The translations under genes were made by a program, and so were the position numbers. This document shows, in pieces, positions 26,233 to 32,941 of a stretch of DNA of 34,003 nt. The stretch comes from CAZSLO01 sp964608025 (GTDB lineage: Bacteria > Chloroflexota > Dehalococcoidia > Lucifugimonadales > CAJWER01). Position 1 is the stretch's first letter. Each line of letters begins with the position of its first letter. Location of the stretch: the NCBI GenBank assembly GCA_964608025.1, contig CAZSLO010000015.1, forward strand, positions 1 through 34,003. Direction: 5' to 3'. Under the pieces are notes generated by a model, which was given only the letters and a program-made list of their open reading frames with translations, did no database searches and had not been told where the DNA came from.

Positions 26233-27438
26233 TTATGCCACCCTCCTAGAGTTTCTCAGTTCTTCGATTTCGTTTAATGTAAAACCATGTTCAGCCAATA
26301 CTTCGTCCGTATGTTGGCCGAGGGTTGGCGAGGGTGATTGGATAGACCCAGGTGTGACAGAGAGCTTAAGCGGTAAACCGATCTGTTTCGTTATACCAGC
26401 TATTGGATGATCTATCTCCTCTACCATGTCCCTTGCTTTGACATGGGGATCAGCATATACCTGTCCAAGGTCGTTAATCGGGCCATTGGGCACACCTGCA
26501 TCTTCTAGTACCTGCAGCCAATGGCCAGTTTCCTTGGACAACAAGGTATCCTGCAGTGTCTCTATGAGCGAGGTCATGTGATCTCGTCTCAACGCATTGG
26601 TCTTATACCGTTGGTCATCAAGCAACTCCTCGCGCCCAAGGGCCTTACATAAGAGTTCCCAGTTAGCCTGATTTGCAGCACCAATCATTATGTAGCCATC
26701 ACTGGTAGAAAATGCCTGATAGGGCGTAACAAGTGGATGACCAGACCCAACTGGACCTGGTGGCTCCCCAGTAGCAAAATAGATAGCAGATTCCCAGATT
26801 GTATATGCAATACCAGACTCTAGCAACGATGTCTCCACGTGTTGACCCTCTCCGGTTCTCAAACGATTGATGTAGGCCGCGAGGATTCCAAATGCACCGT
26901 ATATTCCTGCTGCCAGATCAGTGACAGGTACACCATGCCGCATCGGTAAACCGCCCGGCACACCAGTGATACTCATAAGACCACTCATGGCTTGCGCTAC
27001 AAGATCGAAGCCCGGCCTGTTACTGTAGGGTCCTGTCGTGCCGAACCCAGAAATTGTGCAATAGATCAAAGCAGAATTTAGTTCATTAAGGGCTTTATAT
27101 CCAAGTCCCTTACGCTCCATGGTCCCGGGGCGCATATTCTGGACCAAAACATCCGTCGTTTCAGACATTCTTCTAACAACACTAGCTCCCTCAGTGGTAC
27201 CAATGTCTATTGAGATACTGCGCTTGTTTCGATTAATCCCCAGGAATGCTGCCGATTCCCCGTTAATAAAAGGGGGGCCTGCACGACGTATATCATCACC
27301 ATCTAGCTTCTCGATTTTGATTACATCAGCACCCATGTCAGCCAGAAGCATGGTGCAAAAGGGGCCAGCCATCATCTGGGTAAGATCCAAAACCTTTATA
27401 CCAGACAATGGGCCGTTATTTAGACCAGATATGCTCAA
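26233..27438 (-). CDS. CaiB/BaiF family III CoA-transferase
   Basis: A 401-residue CoA-transferase that moves CoA between carboxylic acids by way of an aspartyl-CoA ester. The N-terminal block is LSGIKVLDLTQMMAGPFCTM and DMGADVIKIEK. The catalytic aspartate is D145 in RPGFDLVAQAMSG. QNMRPGTMERKGLGY and TGEGQHVETSLLE are also typical. The substrate acid cannot be read from sequence; formyl-, succinyl- and carnitine-type enzymes share these motifs. It starts with TTG at 27436-27438, one base after the crotonase stop, with AGGGA about 8 bases upstream. The pair likely activates and then modifies an acyl-CoA. Confidence 0.92.
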   Translation of the reverse strand: MSISGLNNGPLSGIKVLDLTQMMAGPFCTMLLADMGADVIKIEKLDGDDIRRAGPPFINGESAAFLGINRNKRSISIDIGTTEGASVVRRMSETTDVLVQNMRPGTMERKGLGYKALNELNSALIYCTISGFGTTGPYSNRPGFDLVAQAMSGLMSITGVPGGLPMRHGVPVTDLAAGIYGAFGILAAYINRLRTGEGQHVETSLLESGIAYTIWESAIYFATGEPPGPVGSGHPLVTPYQAFSTSDGYIMIGAANQANWELLCKALGREELLDDQRYKTNALRRDHMTSLIETLQDTLLSKETGHWLQVLEDAGVPNGPINDLGQVYADPHVKARDMVEEIDHPIAGITKQIGLPLKLSVTPGSIQSPSPTLGQHTDEVLAEHGFTLNEIEELRNSRRVA

Positions 27439-27439
27439 A

Positions 27440-28228
27440 TCATCGTCCCTTGAACTTAGGTTTTCGTCGTTTCAAAAACGCCCTTCGTCCTTCAGAAAAA
27501 TCTTCACTATCAAAGTTCTGGAACGGCAGATCATGATCCTCTGGCGTCAGACTGGAAAGTTGTGGGTCATTTTTAACTATGTTCATGATCTGCTTATGCT
27601 GTTTGTGAGATAACGGTGCGAGTTGGGAGATCTCGGACGCGAGTTCCGCAACAAACTCATCTATATCATCAAGTGGTACTACTGTATTTACAAGCCCGAA
27701 ATCCTCTGCTTCCTTTGCCCCTATTATGCGTCCAGACATCAACAAGTATGAGGCGTGACCCCGGCCTATAAGAGCAATTAATCGACGCATCTCTTCATAC
27801 CCAATTACAATGCCCAGCTTTGCAGCAGGTATAGCGAACCGGGCATTATCAGCAGCTACGCGCAAATCCGTAGCCAGCGTTAATTCACATCCTCCCCCGA
27901 TACAGAATCCTTTGATCAAGCATATAGTAGGTTTAGGTAATGCCTCGATAGCATTGATAGCCCCATCGAATGCTTTTTGGTAAATACGGGCTTTGATAGC
28001 ATCTACACGATATTCATCAAAATCCTTGATATCGGCTCCAGCCGAAAATGCTTCGAATCCCTGTCCGGTAAAAACTACAACACGAGTCTCATTGTCGACA
28101 GCCAATGGTTCCACAAGTCGACGTAGCTCCAGCCATCCTTCATAGTTTATGGCATTACGCTGGCTAGGCCTATTGAAGGTGATAGTTGCAACGTAGTCCC
28201 GTCGTTCTAGTAAGATTTCGTTGGTCAT
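27440..28228 (-). CDS. Enoyl-CoA hydratase/isomerase (crotonase) family protein
   Basis: A 262-residue crotonase. The oxyanion-hole motifs are present: FSAGADI (61-67) and CIGGGCEL (109-116). Of the two acid residues used by classical hydratases, the first is kept (E115). The second, normally in a QPE motif, is Ala here (A135 in FAIPAAKLGI). The following GYEEMRRL also differs from the usual GAGGTQRL. It may therefore be an isomerase, decarboxylase or other crotonase activity rather than a standard hydratase. No strong ribosome binding site precedes the ATG. It is followed after one base by the CoA-transferase, so the two are an operon; the selenoprotein candidate lies 75 bases upstream on the same strand. 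Confidence 0.88.
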   Translation of the reverse strand: MTNEILLERRDYVATITFNRPSQRNAINYEGWLELRRLVEPLAVDNETRVVVFTGQGFEAFSAGADIKDFDEYRVDAIKARIYQKAFDGAINAIEALPKPTICLIKGFCIGGGCELTLATDLRVAADNARFAIPAAKLGIVIGYEEMRRLIALIGRGHASYLLMSGRIIGAKEAEDFGLVNTVVPLDDIDEFVAELASEISQLAPLSHKQHKQIMNIVKNDPQLSSLTPEDHDLPFQNFDSEDFSEGRRAFLKRRKPKFKGR

Positions 28229-28303
28229 TACTTGGATTTCATTGCCCTAATGATGATGCTACCGTAGGATCCTGATACCGGCAACATATCTGAAAATAAC
28301 AAA

Positions 28304-28660
28304 TTAAATGGAAGCCAGCGCCATTCTTATGGCCTCCGGATCAACCCCGACAATGAGTCGATCCTCAATTGTTACGAGCGGCCTCCGTATTAATCGAGGC
28401 TGGTTTAACATCAGTGAAATCATTTGCTCATCGTCAAGAGAATCAGAGTCCACCTCCAACTTACGAAAAGACGGGCTTTTCCATGAGAAAATATCAGTTG
28501 GCGAATGAACACCAATAACGTCACGTAACTCTGATTCATTAAAAGGGTTGGTGAAAAAATCTCGTTCTTTGAAGTCGATCTCATCCTGCAAAAGCAACGC
28601 TCTTGCTTTGCGACAGCTACTTCATTTTTTCCACCAGTAGAACTTAATGGTTACTCTCAT
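28304..28660 (-). CDS. ArsC/Spx-like thioredoxin-fold protein, candidate selenoprotein (TGA at codon 13)
   Basis: From the ATG at 28658-28660 the frame reads MRVTIKFYWWKK, then TGA (28624-28622), then SSCRKARALLLQDEIDF. If TGA is read as selenocysteine the protein has 118 residues, the normal length for the ArsC/Spx family. Spx has Y-x4-C-x2-C-R-K-A; this gene has Y8-x4-U13-x2-C16-R-K-A, so the TGA sits exactly at the first redox cysteine. The C-terminal block QPRLIRRPLVTIEDRLIVGV also matches the family. There is no other interruption. A hairpin at 28588-28611 fits a bacterial SECIS. A -10 TATAAT lies just upstream; the binding site is a weak GGAAA. A normal caller would report only the 97 residues from 28597 down. 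The alternative is a nonsense-mutated pseudogene. Selenocysteine machinery is not in the window. Confidence 0.75.
28588..28611 (-). promoter_or_regulatory. SECIS-like hairpin after the in-frame TGA
   Basis: On the minus strand GCAAAGCAA (28611-28603) pairs with TTGCTTTTGC (28597-28588), nine base pairs with one bulged U, closing the five-base loop GAGCG. The loop begins 20 bases after the TGA and its first base is G. As I recall the bacterial SECIS consensus, the loop lies about 16-37 bases after UGA and has a G in its first positions. The hairpin lies within the coding sequence, as in other bacteria. Confidence 0.55.
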
Positions 28661-28681
28661 TGACTGGTTTCCATTTTGGAT

Positions 28682-28687
28682 ATTATA
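28682..28687 (-). promoter_or_regulatory. -10 box for the ArsC/Spx-like gene
   Basis: A perfect TATAAT on the minus strand (28687-28682), with no good -35. Transcription would start about 15 bases before the ATG at 28660. That supports the upstream start that includes the TGA codon. Otherwise 28661-28818 holds nothing that I recognise. Confidence 0.4.
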
Positions 28688-28818
28688 ACGAAGTTGGATT
28701 TTCCGGCATATAAGAATTCGAGTGCAGACTATAAGACACTTAAACAGGAATAATAATTGCCAGTTTTATCATTTAGGCACTTATGCTAGAACCCAAGCCA
28801 GGATACCGAAACCTGCGA

Positions 28819-29220
28819 TTAGCGCCCTCTACGAAACATCATCGCCATAGGAGCAGGTAGATGTGTCCTGCTGATAGGTACCATAGCTAAGTGGCGAGCT
28901 CGTTTAATAGCCGTAGCTAAGCCTCGCTGGTGCTTGGCACAGACTCCCGACTTACGCCTAGATTCAATCTTGGTCTGATCTGAGATATACCGCATCAAAG
29001 TATCGACATCTTTGTAATCTATGCTAGACACCTTGTTGGCACAGAATCCACAAACCTTCCGTCTAGCGTAAAAGCGTGGCCGACCACCGCCTCTACGAGG
29101 ACCTCCTCTCGATGGCCCTTGGCCGTAAGACCTTTGTCCTCCACCATCAGGTCCCGCAGGACGCTGTTCCGATGAAGGCGAGGACTGGCCAGTTGCTTGA
29201 GTTGATGGAGATGTAGTCAA
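28819..29220 (-). CDS. rpsR: 30S ribosomal protein S18, zinc-type with Gly/Arg-rich extension
   Basis: A 133-residue protein; the S18 core occupies about residues 50-133 (YKDVDTLMRYISDQTKI, then KHQRGLATAIKRARHLAMVP). It carries C57 and C60 in KVCGFC plus C94 and H97 in GVCAKH, a CxxC...CxxxH set that suggests zinc binding. About 45 residues of low-complexity Gly/Arg/Pro/Ser (GPSRGGPRRGGGRPR) precede the core. It starts with TTG at 29218-29220, with GAGGAA seven bases upstream. It ends the rpsF-ssb-rpsR operon; the often following rplI is absent. S18 pairs with S6 on the 30S platform. Confidence 0.95.
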   Translation of the reverse strand: MTTSPSTQATGQSSPSSEQRPAGPDGGGQRSYGQGPSRGGPRRGGGRPRFYARRKVCGFCANKVSSIDYKDVDTLMRYISDQTKIESRRKSGVCAKHQRGLATAIKRARHLAMVPISRTHLPAPMAMMFRRGR

Positions 29221-29239
29221 TATTATTTTCCTCTATGAG

Positions 29240-29626
29240 CTACCAAGGCAAATCTTCTACGTCTCCAGCACCCGGCCTATCGGTTTCCCCTGGTTCAGAC
29301 GCTCGATCCAGAAATTTCACTTCAAAAGCTGTGATCTCATTTCCAGCGCGCGGTTCACCCTCATTGCTAATCCAGGGGCTACTCTTAAGTCGGCCCTCGA
29401 CATAGACTTTCATTCCTTTTGTCACATATTGGTTACAGGTTTCAGCAAGCTTGTTCCATGTGTTGACCCGAAACCATTCTGTTTCTTCGTGTTGTTCTCC
29501 CTCTGCCGAACTCCAGCGCCTATTAGTAGCGATTCTAAAAGAGGTAACCGGGTTGCCATTAGGGGTATACCGCATTTCTGGGTCAGTACCAACATTTCCA
29601 ATCACGATCATTTTATTGAGTGTCAT
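29240..29626 (-). CDS. ssb: Single-stranded DNA-binding protein
   Basis: A 128-residue OB-fold protein that coats single-stranded DNA in replication and repair. It has the family blocks MIVIGNVGTDPEMRYTPNG, VTSFRIATNRRW, EWFRVNTWNKLAE and KGMKVYVEGRLKSSPW. The acidic C-terminal tip DVEDLPW is close to the partner-binding DDIPF-type tail. The linker before it is short. It starts at the ATG at 29624-29626, with no strong binding site, and lies between rpsF and rpsR as usual. Confidence 0.96.
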   Translation of the reverse strand: MTLNKMIVIGNVGTDPEMRYTPNGNPVTSFRIATNRRWSSAEGEQHEETEWFRVNTWNKLAETCNQYVTKGMKVYVEGRLKSSPWISNEGEPRAGNEITAFEVKFLDRASEPGETDRPGAGDVEDLPW

Positions 29627-29661
29627 ATCATTTTCACGATGCCACTACCGCTGAACCATAG

Positions 29662-29958
29662 CTATGCGCGTGTAATGAGAAATCTTACTATGTCTTCAGA
29701 TCCTGTAAGAATACGATTGAGTTCATCAATCCCATCTGCAGCCATGGAGAATTTCGTCAAAAGGTAGTTACCTTCTTTGAAACCCTTTATTGGATATGTT
29801 AAACGTTTGAGACCCCAAGATTCCCTCTCACCAACAGTGCCTCCACCGTCCGTGATAAGCCCATCAATCCTCTCAACACTAGTGGATATTTCGTCCTCGG
29901 TCGCCTCAGGACTTAGGATAATCACTGCTTCATATTCTCGAACTCGTTCAGCTACCAA
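29662..29958 (-). CDS. rpsF: 30S ribosomal protein S6
   Basis: A 98-residue ribosomal protein: YEAVIILSPEATEDEI in the first strand and helix, WGLKRLTYPIKGFKEGNYLL in the middle, and LTGSEDIVRFLITRA at the end. It pairs with S18 on the 30S platform. The start is TTG at 29956-29958 (MVAERVREYEAV), with GAGGAG five to six bases upstream. It is first in the rpsF-ssb-rpsR operon and has a clear promoter. Confidence 0.95.
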   Translation of the reverse strand: MVAERVREYEAVIILSPEATEDEISTSVERIDGLITDGGGTVGERESWGLKRLTYPIKGFKEGNYLLTKFSMAADGIDELNRILTGSEDIVRFLITRA

Positions 29959-29994
29959 TAGAGCTCCTCAATTACGTATAAGGCTTCACCCTAT

Positions 29995-30021
29995 ATTATA
30001 GCATGACCCTTTAAGTGTTAA
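29995..30021 (-). promoter_or_regulatory. Promoter of rpsF-ssb-rpsR (extended -10)
   Basis: On the minus strand TTAACA (30021-30016), a 15-base spacer and TATAAT (30000-29995), with TGC just upstream of the -10 (30003-30001). It is the strongest member of the TGCTATAAT set in the window. The leader is about 30 bases, too short for the known S6:S18 leader motif. In 30022-30179 I see no gene, and no convincing promoter for the hydrolases on plus beyond TAAAAT near 30125. Confidence 0.6.
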
Positions 30022-30179
30022 CAGGAACCAACGCATACCATGTTTGTGAGATATACCTCAAATAAGTGTCGCGGAACAAATCCTGTCCTGTGTTCAATAA
30101 TCCGTTGTACTACGTAATCCTATGATAAAATCAGGTGCTTTTCGAATCTATGAGATACTCCTAGTCAAGGACAAATACA

Positions 30180-30926
30180 ATGGTCGCCTATGAAGGAATG
30201 TTTGCTGAGACCGTGATGTTTTGTGGTGATTCAGGCGACCTGATCTCAGGCTACCTGGCCAGACCATTTGGAGCGGGGCAATACCCTTGTGTGATCGTGT
30301 TACACGAGGTTTTTGGCCTCGTACCGCATATCAAAGAAATAACACGAAAAATGGCTAGCAAAGGCTATATAGCAATCGCCCCTGACCTACATCATCGGGA
30401 AGGGCCAGGGGATCCTGAAGACGTGGCAGCTATCGTACGGGAAGCAGGAGGAAACCCAGATTCCAGAACTTTGGGAGACGTTGAAGGTGCAGTTCGCTTA
30501 CTTAAATCACTGCCTTATTCTAACAACAAGGTAGGTGTTATAGGGTTTTGCTCCGGTGGCCGACAAACTTTTTTATCAGCCTGTACCATACCTTCCATCG
30601 ATGCAGCGGTTACTTGCTACGGTGGGCGCATAGTAGCCGGTCACGAGGACTTAAACGAACGACAGCCCCGGGCACCAATTGATTTAACATCGGACCTGTC
30701 CTGTCCTCTGTTGGGACTATTCGGAATAGAGGATTCAAGTCCATCCCCGAGTCATGTTCAATTAATCGAACAGAAACTAAAGCTACATGACAAAGTCTAT
30801 GAGACTTATGTTTATGACAACGCAGGACACGCCTTCTTTGCAGACTACCGACCAAGCTACCGTCAACAAGCAGCTGTCGATGGTTGGGAGCGAATATTCG
30901 GCTGGTTCAACAAATACCTTAACTAA
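30180..30926 (+). CDS. Dienelactone hydrolase family protein, copy 1
   Basis: A 248-residue alpha/beta hydrolase. The catalytic triad is C124 in GFCSGGR, D185 in GIEDSSPSP and H217 in AGHAFF, the Cys-Asp-His set of dienelactone hydrolase. The conserved E43 in VLHEVFG, which primes the cysteine in the characterised enzyme, is present. YIAIAPDLHHREGPGDPED is a long conserved block. AGGA sits nine bases before the ATG. The substrate is not known; the name comes from the family, and chlorocatechol degradation genes are not here. A gap-free paralogue follows after 18 bases. Confidence 0.9.
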   Translation: MVAYEGMFAETVMFCGDSGDLISGYLARPFGAGQYPCVIVLHEVFGLVPHIKEITRKMASKGYIAIAPDLHHREGPGDPEDVAAIVREAGGNPDSRTLGDVEGAVRLLKSLPYSNNKVGVIGFCSGGRQTFLSACTIPSIDAAVTCYGGRIVAGHEDLNERQPRAPIDLTSDLSCPLLGLFGIEDSSPSPSHVQLIEQKLKLHDKVYETYVYDNAGHAFFADYRPSYRQQAAVDGWERIFGWFNKYLN

Positions 30927-30944
30927 GGCTAGAAAAGACAAGAC

Positions 30945-31691
30945 ATGGCTCAATACGACGGTATTTTGGCTGAGATGGTGCTTTTTAACGGCCATGATGA
31001 AGACCAGATATCCGGATATCTGGCACGTCCGATTGATACCGGGCCGTTCCCAGGAATTATTGTGATACATGCTGCGCCGGGCTACGTCTCACATTTCAAA
31101 GAAGTGGCGCTGAAGTTTGCATCTGCTGGATACATAGCAATTGCACCAAACTTACACCACCGAGAAGGACCTGGAGATCCAGAAGATGTGGGTTCCGACG
31201 TTCGGGAAGCAGGTGGAGTGCCAGACGACAGGTGTATTGGAGACATACAAGGTAGCCTCTCGCTACTCCAATCCCTCCCATATTACAGTGGCAAGGTTGG
31301 GATTATCGGGTACTGCTCTGGGGGACGGCAGGTCTATTTGGTTGCATGTAGTATCCCAAGCATCGACGCTGCAATAGACTGCTATGGGGGTAACGTATTG
31401 GCCGTGTCAGAAGATCTTACTGAACGTCAACCAGTTGCCCCTATCGACCTCACCGCGGACATGAACTGCCCGATCCTCGGTCTCTTCGGCACAGACGATC
31501 CGAGTCCTTCCCCAGAAGATACCAAGGCCACTGAACTTGCGCTAAAACGCAACGACAAAATCTACGAGTTTCATACATATGAAAATGCGGGACACGCATT
31601 TTTCGCCGACTACCGTCCGAACTACCGCCAACATGCGGCAGTCGACGGCTGGGAGCGGATATTCAGTTGGTTTTCAAAGTATCTGACCTAG
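30945..31691 (+). CDS. Dienelactone hydrolase family protein, copy 2 (lacks the conserved Glu)
   Basis: A 248-residue paralogue of the upstream gene that aligns without gaps. The triad is kept: C124 in GYCSGGR, D185 in GTDDPSPSP and H217 in AGHAFF. The nucleophile-priming motif LHEVFG is changed to IHAAPG, so E43 is Ala. YIAIAPNLHHREGPGDPED is kept. The binding site before the ATG is weak (AAAAGACAAGAC), so translation may depend on coupling to copy 1. It may act on a different ester or pair with copy 1; a heterodimer is possible but not shown. Confidence 0.88.
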   Translation: MAQYDGILAEMVLFNGHDEDQISGYLARPIDTGPFPGIIVIHAAPGYVSHFKEVALKFASAGYIAIAPNLHHREGPGDPEDVGSDVREAGGVPDDRCIGDIQGSLSLLQSLPYYSGKVGIIGYCSGGRQVYLVACSIPSIDAAIDCYGGNVLAVSEDLTERQPVAPIDLTADMNCPILGLFGTDDPSPSPEDTKATELALKRNDKIYEFHTYENAGHAFFADYRPNYRQHAAVDGWERIFSWFSKYLT

Positions 31692-31708
31692 GAATAGGAG
31701 GAACATCA

Positions 31709-31972
31709 GTGTGCGCAGGAACAGTAGAGATTGTGGACGTCGAAGGAAGTGGTAAAAATGGATCAGGATGGTTTCCGATTCACAGGGCAAGAGCTGTTTA
31801 CGATCATGCATTCCACGCCCCCACGGAAGACGCGTTAATTCTAGATTTCGTAAATCCTGATCGGGGCCCCAGCGCTCGAATTTCAGTAGAATTGAGTGCT
31901 GAGTCTGCAAAAAATCTAGTCGAGATCATACAAAGAGCCCTAGAGAAAGGTGAGGCCCAGCATAGTCACTAA
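31709..31972 (+). CDS. DUF6295-like small protein
   Basis: 87 residues from the GTG at 31709, with AGGAGG seven bases upstream. It starts MCAGTVEIVDVEGSGKNGSG. The middle reads GWFPIHRARAVYDHAFHAP, with three histidines (IHRA, DHAF, FHAP), then DALILDFVNP and a terminal helix ESAKNLVEIIQRAL. This matches my memory of DUF6295 proteins (WFPV..A.VYYDHPFHAP...DFVN); I could not check it. Function unknown. It follows the two hydrolases by 17 bases and is probably in their operon, perhaps as an accessory. An upstream in-frame start exists but would lie within the hydrolase gene. Confidence 0.7.
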   Translation: MCAGTVEIVDVEGSGKNGSGWFPIHRARAVYDHAFHAPTEDALILDFVNPDRGPSARISVELSAESAKNLVEIIQRALEKGEAQHSH

Positions 31973-32020
31973 CAACTCCTTTTTTTCATTCTATCTGTGT
32001 CCATTAATCAGGCAGTAAAT

Positions 32021-32941
32021 ATGGCCTTTGCAAGACTAGTACTATTCTGTGCCGATGCGGTGAATGAATTCTTACAAAAGAATTGCCCTTATATCTCTGG
32101 GGCAATTGCGTTCTATACACTTTTTTCCATTTTCCCACTGTTCCTTGCCATTATCTCAGTTTTAGGTTTCTTACTAGGACCTGAAGCAGAACAAGAACAG
32201 TTGGCGAACGAGCTTGCAAACGTCTTGCCAGTCTCCAGCACATACATCAGCCAAACAGTCCAAGGCATAGTTTCCTCTAGGACAATCACCGGTATAGCTA
32301 GTGTGCTCGGCCTTTTATGGGCATCAACAGCCGCATTCGGCGCTATCAGGAAAGGGATCAATGCGGCCTGGGGTATAAGACGTACGCGGCCATTCCTTAA
32401 GGAGCGCTTGATTGATTTCACTCTCGTGGTTGGAGCAGGTTTCATTATGCTTGGTGTTCTGTTCAGTGCTCCCGCGCTAGGAGTCTTAAAGGAAATCACG
32501 TTCGCAATATCTCCAGAGACAGAATACTTCACTGAATTCATATGGGGATTACTACCCAATCTGCTATTCCCACTACTCGCTTTTGGTACGTTCCTGGTTC
32601 TATACCGATATCTCCCAAACACCAAGGTTAAATTAAGTCATGTTTGGCCAGGTGCCCTGATGGCTTCAAGCGCTTTTACAGCAGCCAATCTATCTTTCGT
32701 ATGGTACGTGAGAACATTTCCTTTCATTTACAACGTTGTTTATGGATCGGTAGGTGCAATCATCGCTTTATTGACCTGGGTATACCTCTCAGCTATCATT
32801 TTACTATTCGGTGCCCTGGTTACCTCCAAATACGCTAAATATGCCGATAGCTTAGGGAAACATCAGTATGACCTTAAGGTGCTTTGGACCGGTTTTTCTA
32901 GAGTGCGTCTCAAAGTTGTTGAACCATCAAGGTCTATCTAG
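32021..32941 (+). CDS. YihY/BrkB family inner-membrane protein
   Basis: A 306-residue polytopic protein with about six membrane segments. The N-terminal family block is NCPYISGAIAFYTLFSIFPLFLAIISVLGF. The signature stretch ASTAAFGAIRKGINAAWGIRR precedes LKERLIDFTLVVGAGFIML. The later part has YRYLPNTKVKLSHVWPGAL and YGSVGAIIALLTWVYLSAIILLFGA. The biochemical role of the family is not settled; it was once misnamed RNase BN. I prefer the ATG at 32021, with AGG seven bases before it; a GTG at 31997 has no site. It overlaps the next gene by about 26 bases. Confidence 0.9.
   Translation: MAFARLVLFCADAVNEFLQKNCPYISGAIAFYTLFSIFPLFLAIISVLGFLLGPEAEQEQLANELANVLPVSSTYISQTVQGIVSSRTITGIASVLGLLWASTAAFGAIRKGINAAWGIRRTRPFLKERLIDFTLVVGAGFIMLGVLFSAPALGVLKEITFAISPETEYFTEFIWGLLPNLLFPLLAFGTFLVLYRYLPNTKVKLSHVWPGALMASSAFTAANLSFVWYVRTFPFIYNVVYGSVGAIIALLTWVYLSAIILLFGALVTSKYAKYADSLGKHQYDLKVLWTGFSRVRLKVVEPSRSI

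Noticed and set aside
27119..27613. 164-residue plus-strand frame across the CoA-transferase/crotonase junction
   Set aside because: It lies opposite two clear conserved genes and shows no recognisable motif.
28733..28818. Possible tRNA fragment downstream of rpsR (GGGTTCTAGC)
   Set aside because: No acceptor or anticodon stems can be formed around it.
29959..29995. S6:S18 autoregulatory leader motif before rpsF
   Set aside because: The leader is only about 30 bases and I see no bulged hairpin with the CCG element.
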